From assembly GCF_001613345.1 (NCBI RefSeq), contig NZ_BDCE01000060.1, forward strand, positions 1-59,634: DNA of 59,634 nt, given 5' to 3'. The DNA comes from Nocardia uniformis NBRC 13702. GTDB taxonomy: Bacteria > Actinomycetota > Actinomycetes > Mycobacteriales > Mycobacteriaceae. This document shows, one piece after another, positions 1-8,905 of the stretch. Numbering within the stretch: the stretch's first letter is position 1; every line of letters starts with the position of its first letter. The notes beneath the pieces are model-generated. The model ran no database searches and was not told the DNA's origin. It worked only from the letters and a program-made list of their open reading frames with translations. The position numbers were made by a program, and so were the translations under genes.

Positions 1-47
1 GGGCCGAAACCCCCACTCCTCGGCCCGCGATGGAAAGGACACCCCCA

Positions 48-959
48 GTGACGATTTCGCGCGCAGTACGCGGCACCGTAACCGGTCTGGCCGCGGCACT
101 CATCGCCGTATTCCCCGCCACCCTTACCCCCGCCGCAGCCGATATCCCGATCTCGGTATTGCAATCCCCCAAGAGCGGCTCGCTCGAGATCTCCGCCCCC
201 AATGCCCGTGACCTGGGCGGATATCCGACCCAGGGCGGCGGCGGCAAGATCAAGCCCGGGTCGGTCTACCGCGCCGACGCGCTGAACAAGTTGACCGCCG
301 CCGACCAGCAGGCGCTGGTCACGGCGGGCATTACCAAGGTGATCGATTTCCGCAGCCCCGTCGAGCGCGATCAGAATCCCGATCAGCTGCCCGGCTCGAT
401 TCCCGCGGTGCACCTGCCGATCTACGACCCCGCCAATGATTTCTACGTCTTCTTCGGCAAGCTCGTCCAGGGCGGGCCGGAAATGCAGCAGGAAGTGCTC
501 GGCAATGGCGGCGGCGCGAAGTATATGAGCGACTACTACGCGTGGATGATCAGCGACGCCACCGCCCGCTCGCAGTTCGCGGCGGCCTTCACCGAGATCG
601 CCGACTCCCCCGGTCCGGTGCTCTACCACTGCACCGCCGGTAAGGACCGCACCGGCCTGATGAGCGCCATCCTCATGAGCGCGCTCGGTGTGCCGCGTGG
701 CCAGATCTACAACGACTTCCTGGCCTCCAATGCGAATCTGGCCGCGAGTAACCAGGCCACGAAGGATTACCTGGTGTCCACCGGCAAGGTGACCGATCCG
801 TCGCTGTTCGATTCGGTACTCGGAGTCTCGCGCGAATTCCTGGACTCCGCCTTCAATCAGATCGACGCCTCCTACGGCTCGTTCGACAACTTCCTGTCCT
901 CCGGTCTCGGCATCGACGCCGCCACCGTGGACGCGGTGAAGGCCAAGCTGCTGGATTAG
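48..959 (+). CDS. Secreted PtpB-like tyrosine/phosphoinositide phosphatase
   Basis: A Cys-based phosphatase of the bacterial PtpB family (Y_phosphatase3). The signature HCTAGKDRTG puts the nucleophilic Cys near residue 195, and the family N-terminal motif NARDLGGYP is present. The GTG at 48 is preferred over the in-frame ATG at 30 because AAAGGA at 34-39 then acts as the ribosome binding site. From this start the protein opens with a basic stretch, a hydrophobic core and an Ala-rich cleavage region (TPAAADIP), so it is probably exported. It has 303 residues, close to M. tuberculosis PtpB plus a signal peptide. A strong terminator follows, and then a headless copy of the same gene. Substrate (phosphotyrosine, phosphoserine or phosphoinositide) cannot be told from sequence. 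Confidence 0.88.
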   Translation: MTISRAVRGTVTGLAAALIAVFPATLTPAAADIPISVLQSPKSGSLEISAPNARDLGGYPTQGGGGKIKPGSVYRADALNKLTAADQQALVTAGITKVIDFRSPVERDQNPDQLPGSIPAVHLPIYDPANDFYVFFGKLVQGGPEMQQEVLGNGGGAKYMSDYYAWMISDATARSQFAAAFTEIADSPGPVLYHCTAGKDRTGLMSAILMSALGVPRGQIYNDFLASNANLAASNQATKDYLVSTGKVTDPSLFDSVLGVSREFLDSAFNQIDASYGSFDNFLSSGLGIDAATVDAVKAKLLD

Positions 960-978
960 CCCGGCAATCGCTGAAAAA

Positions 979-1018
979 CGGTGTGCCGACCCCACTTCGC
1001 CATGGGGTCGGCACACCG
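979..1018 (+). terminator. Perfect 15-bp stem-loop terminator
   Basis: CGGTGTGCCGACCCC (979-993) pairs perfectly with GGGGTCGGCACACCG (1004-1018) around a 10-nt loop. It starts 20 bases after the stop of the secreted phosphatase. No T-run follows, as is usual in actinobacteria. Confidence 0.85.
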
Positions 1019-1023
1019 CAGCG

Positions 1024-1436
1024 CAGCTGGACCCGGCCCGATCATGTACCACTGCACCTCCGGTAAGGATCGCACCGGCGTGACCACCGCGATCCTGATG
1101 GGCCTGCTCGGGGTGTCACGGGCCGACATCATGGCGGACTTCCTGCTGTCCAACGACCGCTTGGCCGCCAGTAACAACGCGACGCTGGACTACCTGATCT
1201 CGCACGGTCTGATCACCGACCGGACACTGCTCGAGCCGATCATGGGCGTGCAGGCCGATTTCCTGGACTCCTTCTTCGGTCAGGTACGGAAGTCCTACGG
1301 CATTATCGAGCAGTTCGTCATCCGAGGCTTGGGCGTCGATGCGGCGACCGTCGCCAAACCGCAGAACAAGCTGCTGCAGCAGACCCGACGGTATGCCGAC
1401 AATCCCGACCCTGCCGGCTGGCGGCTGACGGGTTGA
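1024..1436 (+). pseudogene. Headless second copy of PtpB-like phosphatase
   Basis: The reading frame matches the C-terminal half of the upstream phosphatase: GPGPIMYHCTSGKDRTG, then a helix-rich tail with the same spacing (ASN.ATLDYL, GVQ.DFLDSFF, GLGVDAATV). The N-terminal half, including NARDLGG and any signal peptide, is absent. The recognisable homology begins within a few bases of the upstream terminator hairpin. No ribosome binding site fits the in-frame GTG/ATG codons near 981-1002, which lie inside the hairpin. The Cys-loop is intact although the gene is broken. This is most likely the remnant of a tandem duplicate whose 5' half was deleted. Confidence 0.8.
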
Positions 1437-1561
1437 AGCTGAAACCTATTGAGTAGAACGGCAGTTCGGGTCGGTACCGCCTGTGGGTCGGTGCCGACCT
1501 TTTACGTATCCGCAGTCGATCTTGCCCCGCGCCACGGCTCTCACATGCGAAAATAGTTTCG

Positions 1562-2560
1562 GTGCAGGAGATCTGGCGGCTCGACGGGCGGCGCACCCGA
1601 TCGATCAGCGCGGAAAACCCGACGGGGCAACCCGGGGCGGGGGGTCGAGCCATCTCCGGCACCGGCGCCTACGCGGCGGCGGGGCTGGGACGCGGCTGGA
1701 AGGTCTCGCCGTCGATCGATATGGAACCGGGCGAAACCGTCACACTCGCCGATATTTCCGGGCCCGGGGTAATCCGGCATTTCTGGCTCAGCACCGACTG
1801 CACCATGCTGCACGACTTCACGCTGTACGTGTACTGGGACGGCGCGCAGAATCCGGCGATCCGGGTGCCGCTGGGCGATTTCTTCTGCAATGGCTGGGAT
1901 CGGCTGGCGCTGGTGAACTCCGAGCCCGTGGTGGTCGCGCCCGCGGGCGGACTGAACAGCTACTGGCCCATGCCGTTCGGCACACACGCCCTGGTCATGC
2001 TGCACAATGGCGGCGAGCGGACCGCGCCGGTGTACTACCAGATCACCTATCTCGAAGAGGATGTCCCGGATTCGGCCGGACGACTACACGCGCTGTGGCG
2101 CAGCAGCGATCCGATCGGCAATCCCGCCGTCCATCCGATTGTCGAAGCGGCCGGCGGACCGGGTCGATATGTGGGCACCTATCTGGCGGTCGAACCGCGG
2201 GCACCCGGCTGGTGGGGTGAGGGCGAGATGAAGTTCTATCTCGATGACGACACCGAATACCCGACCATCTGTGGCACCGGTACCGAGGACTATTTCGGTG
2301 GTGCCTGGAATTTCGACCTCAATGGCGCGTACCTGCCCTACTCGACGCCGTATCTGGGGCTGGTGCAGGTGCATCCGCCGGATCGCATCTATGAACCGCA
2401 GCAGCGATTCGGCATGTACCGCTGGCACATTCCCGACCCGATCTGTTTCGAGTATTCGCTGCGGGTCACCGTACAGACGCTGGGATGGCGTGCGGACGGG
2501 CACTATCGGCCGCTCGAACACGCCTGTGTCGCGAGTACCGCGCTCTGGTATCAGGCGTGA
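1562..2560 (+). CDS. GH172 / DUF2961 family glycoside hydrolase
   Basis: The protein has 332 residues and lacks a signal peptide. It matches the DUF2961 family, now glycoside hydrolase family 172: an N-terminal RSISAENPTG segment, DISGPGVIRHFWL, and the central CGTGTEDYFGGAW motif that contributes catalytic acidic residues in this family. Characterised GH172 enzymes act on fructofuranosides or on alpha-D-arabinofuranosides, including mycobacterial arabinogalactan and lipoarabinomannan. In a mycolate actinobacterium a role in sugar or cell-wall arabinan turnover is plausible but unproven. Translation starts at a GTG. The next genes downstream are a broken alcohol dehydrogenase and a sugar kinase, which suggests a former carbohydrate operon. 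Confidence 0.85.
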   Translation: MQEIWRLDGRRTRSISAENPTGQPGAGGRAISGTGAYAAAGLGRGWKVSPSIDMEPGETVTLADISGPGVIRHFWLSTDCTMLHDFTLYVYWDGAQNPAIRVPLGDFFCNGWDRLALVNSEPVVVAPAGGLNSYWPMPFGTHALVMLHNGGERTAPVYYQITYLEEDVPDSAGRLHALWRSSDPIGNPAVHPIVEAAGGPGRYVGTYLAVEPRAPGWWGEGEMKFYLDDDTEYPTICGTGTEDYFGGAWNFDLNGAYLPYSTPYLGLVQVHPPDRIYEPQQRFGMYRWHIPDPICFEYSLRVTVQTLGWRADGHYRPLEHACVASTALWYQA

Positions 2561-2684
2561 GCGGCCCAGACAGTACAGCGCGACACCCGAACTCCGATCC
2601 CATTGCGTCCCCCATTTCCCCGCACACACCCCCCAATGGGGGAAAACGCATCGGCCACCCCTACCTCGGGTGCATGGTATTTAT

Positions 2685-2966
2685 ATGCGCGCGTTGCTCG
2701 TCGAGAAGTCTGGACAGTTCTCGGTGGAGACGGTGCCCGATCCGTCACCGGGAGTGGACGATGTGGTGGTGCGGGTCGACGCGGTCGGCATATGCGGCAC
2801 CGATATTCACATTGTGGCGGGGGAATTTCCGCCGACGCCCTATCCGATCATTCCCGGAGACGAATTCGCCGGAGAGGTGGTGGCGCTCGGCGATGCCCGG
2901 AACACCTTCCGTTCGGGTGTCGGCCGCAAGATCCAGTTACGTCCCACCGCAAGGACATCGAGGTAA
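2685..2966 (+). pseudogene. Zinc alcohol dehydrogenase with internal deletion
   Basis: The first ~68 residues are a normal zinc-dependent medium-chain dehydrogenase of the sorbitol/threonine type: MRALLVEKSGQF, VGICGTDIHI with the catalytic zinc Cys, and PIIPGDEFAGEVVALG. The sequence then jumps in frame to RNTFRSGVGRKIQ, which resembles the extreme C-terminus of the same family. The remaining zinc ligands, the Rossmann fold and most of the catalytic domain are missing; about 93 residues remain out of roughly 340. The product cannot be an active dehydrogenase. It lies just before the FGGY kinase, and its last codons overlap that kinase's ribosome binding site. Confidence 0.78.
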
Positions 2967-2971
2967 GACCA

Positions 2972-4372
2972 ATGACGGTCATCGCCGGAGTGGACAGCTC
3001 GACCCAATCCTGCAAGCTCGTGGTGTGCGATGCCGATACCGGAACGGTATTGCGGCACCGCCAGATTCCCCATCCGGACGGCACCGAGGTGCCGCCGACC
3101 ATGTGGTGGGAGGCGCTACGGCAAGCCTGTGAGCGCATGATGCGGGAGGTGGAGGCCATTGCCGTCGCCGGGCAGCAGCACGGCCTGGTGGTGCTCGATT
3201 CGGCCGGACACCCGGTGCGCGATGCCCTGCTGTGGAACGACACTCGCTCCGCCGAGGCGGCCGTACAACTGGTACGCGAATTCGGCGGGCCGCAGGCGTG
3301 GGCCGACGCGGTCGGCAGTGTGCCGAAGGCCGCGCATACGGTGGCGAAACTGCGCTGGTTCGCCGATCACGAGCCCGAACTCGCCGACCGCACCACCCGG
3401 GTGATGCTGCCGCACGACTACCTGACCTGGCTATTGCGCGGCGGTGAACCGGATATCGAAATGACCACCGACCGCGGCGACGCCTCCGGTACCGGCTACT
3501 GGTCACCGTCCGGTGAGCACTACCGAATGGATCTGCTGGCGTTGGCCTTCCGGGGCCGCACCCCGCAGCTGCCGCGGGTGCTGGCTCCCACCGAAGTCGC
3601 CGGTCGGACGCCCGGTGGTCGGGTGGTCGCCGCGGGCACCGGCGACAATGCGGCCGCCGCACTGGGTTTGGGTATCGGCGAGGGCGATGTGGTGGTATCG
3701 CTGGGCACCAGCGGCACCGTCTTCTCCCGGTCGCTGCAACCGATCGCCGATCCGACCGGTGAGATCAACGGTTTCGCCGACGCCACCGGGGCCTTCCTGC
3801 CGCTGGTGTGCACCCTCAATGCCGCCCGGGTACTCGATGCCACCGCAGCGCTGCTCGGTACGGACCCGTCGGGACTGGAAGTCCTTGCCGCACAGTCTCC
3901 GCCGGGTGCCGACGGCCTGGTTCTGATCCCCTATCTGATCGGCGAGCGCACCCCGAATCTCCCGCACGCCGCCGGCAGTCTGCACGGCCTGCGCCCGCAC
4001 ACCATGCGCCCGCATCATCTGGCACGTGCCGCCATCGAGGGCATGCTGTGCAATATGGCCGATGCCCTGGATCGGCTACCGACCGTTCCCCGCCGCATTC
4101 TGCTGATCGGCGGCGCGGCCCGCTCGCGCCTCATCGCCCACACCGCCGCAACGATTTTCAATGCCACGGTCACGGTGCCCGAACCCGGCGAGTATGTGGC
4201 GCGCGGTGCCGCCCGGCAAGCCGCCTGGGCCCTGCGCGGCGGCTCACGCCCACCGGACTGGCCGCCCCCGGCGGCTACCGAGTTCCCGCCGCCCGCCGTC
4301 AGATTCGGGGCAGCGATCCGCGAACGCTATGCCGAGGTGCGGGATATGTACTATCCGCCGGAGCGGAACTGA
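2972..4372 (+). CDS. FGGY-family carbohydrate kinase (xylulokinase-like)
   Basis: A 466-residue sugar kinase. The N-terminal phosphate-binding loop is GVDSSTQSCK, followed by VAGQQHGLV and LLWNDTRS, typical of xylulokinases, and the second ATPase half has GTGDNAAAALGLG, SLGTSGTVF and GERTPNLP. The reaction is ATP-dependent phosphorylation of a pentulose or related sugar, most likely D-xylulose. The start at 2972 follows GAGG at 2960-2963 with good spacing. It lies 5 bases after the deleted alcohol dehydrogenase, which would have supplied a ketose from a polyol in an intact operon. The exact substrate is uncertain. Confidence 0.87.
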   Translation: MTVIAGVDSSTQSCKLVVCDADTGTVLRHRQIPHPDGTEVPPTMWWEALRQACERMMREVEAIAVAGQQHGLVVLDSAGHPVRDALLWNDTRSAEAAVQLVREFGGPQAWADAVGSVPKAAHTVAKLRWFADHEPELADRTTRVMLPHDYLTWLLRGGEPDIEMTTDRGDASGTGYWSPSGEHYRMDLLALAFRGRTPQLPRVLAPTEVAGRTPGGRVVAAGTGDNAAAALGLGIGEGDVVVSLGTSGTVFSRSLQPIADPTGEINGFADATGAFLPLVCTLNAARVLDATAALLGTDPSGLEVLAAQSPPGADGLVLIPYLIGERTPNLPHAAGSLHGLRPHTMRPHHLARAAIEGMLCNMADALDRLPTVPRRILLIGGAARSRLIAHTAATIFNATVTVPEPGEYVARGAARQAAWALRGGSRPPDWPPPAATEFPPPAVRFGAAIRERYAEVRDMYYPPERN

Positions 4373-4426
4373 CCGCGGTGGACAGCGCACTGTCGGCGCG
4401 GCCGAGCAGGCGGGCGCGCCGAGCCG

Positions 4427-4591
4427 TCACACCATCGCGCGGTCGAAGGTGAGGTCGTCCCAGGTGCGGTGCCGCTCCAGATAGGTGCGGACGGCATCGC
4501 GGGTGATCTCCTGCTTCGACCGTCCTTCCAATGCCGACTGCGCGCCCAGCGCAGCCTCGTCGTCATCGCTGAGTCGCAACGTCCATGCCAC
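4427..4591 (-). CDS. Orphan ribbon-helix-helix (antitoxin-like) protein
   Basis: A 54-residue protein. A beta-strand AWTLRLSDDDEAAL is followed by two helices (LEGRSKQEITRDAVRTYLERH), the pattern of Arc/CopG-type DNA-binding antitoxins such as the VapB group. The GTG at 4591 is chosen because the fold begins there; a TTG at 4612 would add seven residues. No toxin gene (PIN, RelE or Fic) is adjacent: both neighbours are convergent or tail-facing sugar kinases. It may be a solitary regulator or the survivor of a lost toxin-antitoxin pair. Confidence 0.7.
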   Translation of the reverse strand: MAWTLRLSDDDEAALGAQSALEGRSKQEITRDAVRTYLERHRTWDDLTFDRAMV

Positions 4592-4656
4592 TGCGAAGTA
4601 ATACCACTTCAAACTGAACTTCGCGCATGTTCACCGCATGGCCGGACCCGGTCGCC

Positions 4657-6132
4657 CTAGCGAGCGGAGCGGTGCTGTTCGGCGGCCAGGAAATGGGCGG
4701 TGGCGCGGGTGGATTCGTAGAGGGTGCGGTAGTGGCGGTAGTACGAGTCGTACGCCGCGGTGCGGGCCGGATCGGGTACCACCGTCGCTACCACCGGGTT
4801 CCACGCGGAGGTATTCAAGCCGACCGCTTCGGCCGCCAGCCGGGCGTTGCCCAGCGCCGCTCCCACCGTATCGGCCGGAATCTGTTGGGGCAGACCGGTG
4901 ATATCGGAGATGATCCGGGTCCACAGACCACCCTTGGTGCCGCCACCCACCGCGATGAGGCGCTCGGCGCGGCCGCCCGCCTCGGCCATGGCTTCGAGGT
5001 TGTGGCGCACGCCGTAGCCGATACCCTCCAGCACGGCGCGGTAGAGATCGGCGCGATTGTGGCCGAGCGTGAGACCCGCGATCATGCCGCGCGCATTCGG
5101 ATCGAACAGTGGGGTGCGTTCACCGGCGAAATACGGCAGGACCAGCAGGCCCCGGCTGCCCGCCGGAACCTCGGCCGCCTCGTCGAGCAGATCGGCGAAT
5201 TCACTGTCCACCAGGGTGCGCAGCCAATCGGTGACCGCGCCCGAGGTGGCCATACCCGCGGCCAGGGTGTAGGTGCCGGGCCAGGTTCCGCAGGTACCCC
5301 ACAGTCCCGGATGCGGGCGGGGTTCGGTGAGGACCTGGACCAGGAACATGGTGGTGCCGTACATGACCATGGCGTCACCGGGTGCGCGCACACCGACGCT
5401 GTCGGCTTCGGCCCAGGCGTCGATGGTGCCGGTGGTGACCGGGAGGCCCTCGGGCAGACCGGTGACGGTCGCGGCCGCGCGGGTGACGTAGCCGATGACT
5501 TCGGTGGGCCAGGCCAATTCGGGCAGCGGGAGACCGGGGGCGATGCGTGCGGCCCAATCGGTAGCCCAGGCCCGGGCGCGCAGGTCGTAGAGCGGAGTGC
5601 ATTGGCTGGCGGATTGGTGGTCCAGGACGTAGCGGCCGGTGAGCCGGTGAACGAGAAAGGAACTGGCCATCAGGAGCAGGTGGGTACGCGCGCATACCTC
5701 GGGCTCGTGCCGGGCGAGCCAGCGCAGTTTCGGACCGATGGCCTGACTGGTGAGCGGTGAACCGCACCGCGCGAGAATGGCATCGGCACCCAATTCGCGG
5801 TTCAGCTCATCGATTTCGTCTCCGGCCCGGGTATCGACGCCGTAGAGGATCGCGGGCCGCAGTGGATGACCGGACGCGTCGGCGGGCAGCAGGCACGGGC
5901 CGATTCCGCTGACCGCCAGGCCATCCAGCTCAGCGGCGTCGGTGGCGGCGACCAATTGGCGGGTGATACTGACGAATTCCTCCCACCACACGCTCTCGGC
6001 ATCGTGCTCCACCCACCCGGGGCGCGGGGTCGAGACACCGTGCTGCCATTGCGCTCTGGCGACCACGGTGCCGCCGCGTTCGACCAGCACGCCCTTGGCG
6101 GCGGAGGTGCCGATATCTACGCCGAGCAGCAT
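4657..6132 (-). CDS. FGGY-family carbohydrate kinase (second, full length)
   Basis: A 491-residue FGGY kinase, distinct from the one at 2972. Visible motifs are the N-terminal phosphate loop GVDIGTSAAKGVLV, the substrate-side GWVEHDAESVWW, TTGTIDAWAE, and the C-terminal AVGGGTKGGLW near residue 400 that contacts ATP. It probably phosphorylates a ketose or deoxyketose such as L-fuculose, L-ribulose or xylulose. Its ATG overlaps the stop of a tiny upstream reading frame as TGATG, so it is probably translationally coupled. That upstream stub looks like the beginning of a fucose/arabinose-isomerase-like gene, which would fit an isomerase-kinase pair. Confidence 0.87.
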   Translation of the reverse strand: MLLGVDIGTSAAKGVLVERGGTVVARAQWQHGVSTPRPGWVEHDAESVWWEEFVSITRQLVAATDAAELDGLAVSGIGPCLLPADASGHPLRPAILYGVDTRAGDEIDELNRELGADAILARCGSPLTSQAIGPKLRWLARHEPEVCARTHLLLMASSFLVHRLTGRYVLDHQSASQCTPLYDLRARAWATDWAARIAPGLPLPELAWPTEVIGYVTRAAATVTGLPEGLPVTTGTIDAWAEADSVGVRAPGDAMVMYGTTMFLVQVLTEPRPHPGLWGTCGTWPGTYTLAAGMATSGAVTDWLRTLVDSEFADLLDEAAEVPAGSRGLLVLPYFAGERTPLFDPNARGMIAGLTLGHNRADLYRAVLEGIGYGVRHNLEAMAEAGGRAERLIAVGGGTKGGLWTRIISDITGLPQQIPADTVGAALGNARLAAEAVGLNTSAWNPVVATVVPDPARTAAYDSYYRHYRTLYESTRATAHFLAAEQHRSAR

Positions 6133-6227
6133 CAGCGGGCGAATTCGTCAGTGGTGATGAAATCCGCGATGCCCGCGTGCACATAGTCGCGGCCATCGGA
6201 AACGCTGATCACGCTGATTCGGGCCAT
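6132..6227 (-). pseudogene. 31-codon stub of fucose-isomerase-like gene
   Basis: An ATG at 6227 preceded by GGGAGGGA opens a 31-residue frame that begins MARISVISVSDGRDYVHAG, resembling the first strand and loop of L-fucose/L-arabinose isomerase family proteins. It ends after about 10 more residues at a TGA that overlaps the kinase ATG. A normal isomerase has about 450-590 residues. The intact ribosome binding site, start and coupled stop with almost nothing between them suggest an internal deletion, as in the alcohol dehydrogenase at 2685. A short coupling leader for the kinase is the alternative. Confidence 0.55.
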
Positions 6228-6570
6228 TGCCGGTCCCTCCCCGTGGTAGGTAGGTTGGTCGACTCGGATTCAACAATCGCAGCAGTCCTGCCCCGCCGCG
6301 CCGGATTCCGGGTATCAGCTTCGCTCCGTCTCACCCCCGGTAGGTGCGGGGAGCCGGAAGACACCGCCCTGTCCCCAGCCCGCGGCGGGCACCCCCGGGT
6401 CACCGTCATCGTCGATGACCTCGGCCGCAGGGGCCGCGATCCGGCCCACTCGGTCGCGGGCATCGTCGCCGTCGCGGAACAGCGAGCCGGCCGTCACGTG
6501 TCCGGCCGCACCACCCACGCGCCCGGCGTGGCCGCGGCCCGCTGCTATCTCCGCCGTCGCGCGATGATCG
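6228..6570. other. 343-base gap between divergent genes, no gene recognised
   Basis: This stretch separates the isomerase stub (minus) from the M28 peptidase (plus) and must contain both promoters. Several frames stay open because of the high GC, including one on the minus strand ending at 6315, but none has a recognisable motif or a good start site. I see no strong hairpin. Confidence 0.6.
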
Positions 6571-8850
6571 ATGGCTACGATCGAGATCGTGCGGTCAGCG
6601 TCGCGGTTCTCCGGTCTATTCGCCTTCCTGTTCCTGGTGGCCGTCGCCGCGGCGGTGGCCTGGGAGGGGCAGCCGAGCGGATACCGCACCGCGGACGCGC
6701 CGGCCGATGTGTTCAGCGCGGAGCGCGCTATGCGAACGATCGAGGAGATCGCCCAGCAGCCGCATCCGCCGGGAACTCCCGAACACGCCCGCGTCCGCGA
6801 ATATCTCGCCGATGAACTGCGGAAGCTGGGTTTGCAGACCGAGATCCAGGAGGGTATCGGCCGCTGGCCCACCACGTTCGAGCGCGAGGGGCTGGCCCTG
6901 GGGCAGGTCTTCAATATCGTCGCCAGCAAGCCGGGTACCGCTTCCACAGGCACCGTTTACCTTACGGCGCACTATGATTCGGTTCCTTCCGGACCGGGCG
7001 CCAATGATGACGGCGCCGGTATCGCGGCGATCCTGGAGGCCGTCCGCGCACTCGGGGCCGCGCCCGATTCCGCCCTGCGCAATGATCTGGTCGTACTGCT
7101 CACCGATGGTGAGGAGAACGGACTGCTGGGCGCGGAGGCCTTTGTCGCCGCCGGACAGGACGGCAAACGCACCGGCGTGGTCATCAATCACGAGGCGCGC
7201 GGTGCCAGCGGCCCGGTATTGCTGTGGCGGATAACCCATCCCGACGGCCATCTCATCGACGCCGTCGCGGCGGCGCCGCATCCGAATACCGATTCACTGT
7301 CCACGGCGCTGGGCGGTGCGCAGACCTCGAGCAATACCGACTTCGTATCCTTCGAACCCGGCGGCTTGCAGGTGCTGGACTGGGCATTCGCCGGTAGCAG
7401 CGCCTACTACCACAATCGCCTCGACGATCCCGCACATGTGAATCCGGCGACCGTGCAGCAGATGGGCGATAACACCCTCGCCCTGGCCCGCGAGTACGGC
7501 GATACCGATCTCGCGACCCTGTCCGGCGGCTCCGATCGCTCCTACTTCCAGCTGCCGTTCGGCATTCTCATCGTGCTGCCGATCTGGGTGATCATCGCCT
7601 TGGCGGTGGTTTCCGTCGCTCTGTTGGCATGGGTTGCCTGGACGGTCCGGCGCAATGGGGAGACCAAGCTACGGAAAATATTCGCCGCCGGGGCGACATT
7701 CCTGCTCGCTGTCCCGGTCGCCATGGGCGCGGTCTACCTGCTGTGGGAGGCCTTGCAGTTCATCCGACCCGAGTATCGAACGCTCGAGTATGTCGATCCC
7801 TATCGCCCGGAGAGCTACTACGCGGCGGTTCTCATGCTGTCGGCCACGGTCCTCGCCGTGTGGTGGCTGCTGGCCCGCCGCCTGTTCGACACCACGGCGT
7901 CCGCTGTCGGACTGCTGGGCGCGGTGACGGTGGTCGGTGTGGCATGCACCGTCCTCGTCCCATCCGGGGCGCAGATGCTGATTGTTCCGCTCTTCGCGGC
8001 GGCCATCGGCTTCGCGGTCACTTTCGTGGTGCCGCAACCGTGGCGGCTACCGACACTCACACTCTTCCTGATTCCGGCTGCGATATTCCTCGGCGGTGCC
8101 TCTTGGGCGGTGCTGCAGACCGGGGTTTCCGCCTCGCCATTCATGGTGGCCCCCTTGGTGGTCCTGCTCGGCGGGCTGGTCACCGTGACGCTCGTGCGGA
8201 CCTGGCCGCCGCGGCGGAGCTGGCTCATCCCGACGACGACATTGACACTCACGATCGCGCTCTCGGCCCTCGGTTTGTTCGTCGACCGCTTCGATGCCGA
8301 GCATCCGCTGCCGTCGCAGTTGCTCTATGCCTTCGATGCGGATGGCAATGAGGCACGGTGGCTTTCGCAGCGTGAGCCCAACCGCTGGACCGACGAATTC
8401 GTCGACGCTGCCGCCCCGGGCGCTCAGTTCGCCGAGCTGTGGCCGAACGCGGTGGCCAGCGGGCCGGCGCCGACGTCGGCCTTGCCGCCCCCGACCGCCG
8501 AAATCGTTTCCGACACCACCGATTCCGGACAGCGAACCGTCACACTGCGGGTCAAGTCGGCACGCGACGGTATTCGGTTGGATCTGCGTTTCGATTCCGC
8601 CGTCGAGGCCCTGCGGGTGGGCGGACGCGAGGTGACTCCGGTCCCGGCGCAAGGGTTCCAGTTCTTCGCGCCCCCGGCCGAGGGGCTCGACGTCGAATTG
8701 GTGGCACCGGCCGGGCCGGTATCGCTGCGGCTGATCGACTACACCTGGCTGACGGATTCCGGGCTGGATTTTTTCGGGGCTCCACCGGCGGATATCTACC
8801 TGCGGGAGAACAGCACGGCCGCGGTATTCGTCGCCGTGCGAGGTCTGTGA
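6571..8850 (+). CDS. Membrane-anchored M28 family zinc aminopeptidase
   Basis: A 759-residue protein. An N-terminal transmembrane anchor (residues ~13-31) precedes an M28 peptidase domain (~50-320) with the zinc motifs LTAHYDS (His), GANDDGAG (bridging Asp), DGEENGLLG (catalytic and metal Glu) and a later His in SAYYHNRLD. About eight hydrophobic segments follow (~330-570), then a soluble C-terminal domain of roughly 170 residues. The layout matches Fxna/vacuolar-membrane-type M28 proteases. The catalytic domain is predicted to face the outside and trim peptides N-terminally. The start is the first ATG; a weak ribosome binding site leaves some doubt. It appears monocistronic. Confidence 0.86.
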   Translation: MATIEIVRSASRFSGLFAFLFLVAVAAAVAWEGQPSGYRTADAPADVFSAERAMRTIEEIAQQPHPPGTPEHARVREYLADELRKLGLQTEIQEGIGRWPTTFEREGLALGQVFNIVASKPGTASTGTVYLTAHYDSVPSGPGANDDGAGIAAILEAVRALGAAPDSALRNDLVVLLTDGEENGLLGAEAFVAAGQDGKRTGVVINHEARGASGPVLLWRITHPDGHLIDAVAAAPHPNTDSLSTALGGAQTSSNTDFVSFEPGGLQVLDWAFAGSSAYYHNRLDDPAHVNPATVQQMGDNTLALAREYGDTDLATLSGGSDRSYFQLPFGILIVLPIWVIIALAVVSVALLAWVAWTVRRNGETKLRKIFAAGATFLLAVPVAMGAVYLLWEALQFIRPEYRTLEYVDPYRPESYYAAVLMLSATVLAVWWLLARRLFDTTASAVGLLGAVTVVGVACTVLVPSGAQMLIVPLFAAAIGFAVTFVVPQPWRLPTLTLFLIPAAIFLGGASWAVLQTGVSASPFMVAPLVVLLGGLVTVTLVRTWPPRRSWLIPTTTLTLTIALSALGLFVDRFDAEHPLPSQLLYAFDADGNEARWLSQREPNRWTDEFVDAAAPGAQFAELWPNAVASGPAPTSALPPPTAEIVSDTTDSGQRTVTLRVKSARDGIRLDLRFDSAVEALRVGGREVTPVPAQGFQFFAPPAEGLDVELVAPAGPVSLRLIDYTWLTDSGLDFFGAPPADIYLRENSTAAVFVAVRGL

Positions 8851-8905
8851 ACCCCCTCGGAGAATTAGGACAAGAACTGACCTATCTATCCGCCAGAATG
8901 GGCAT

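Noticed and set aside
1483..2220. Alternative frames over the GH172 gene
   Set aside because: Arg/Gly-rich shadow translation with no family similarity.
6315..6570. Open minus-strand frame (DGDDARDRVGRIA...) as a possible gene
   Set aside because: No start, ribosome binding site or motif; cannot be distinguished from GC-rich noise.
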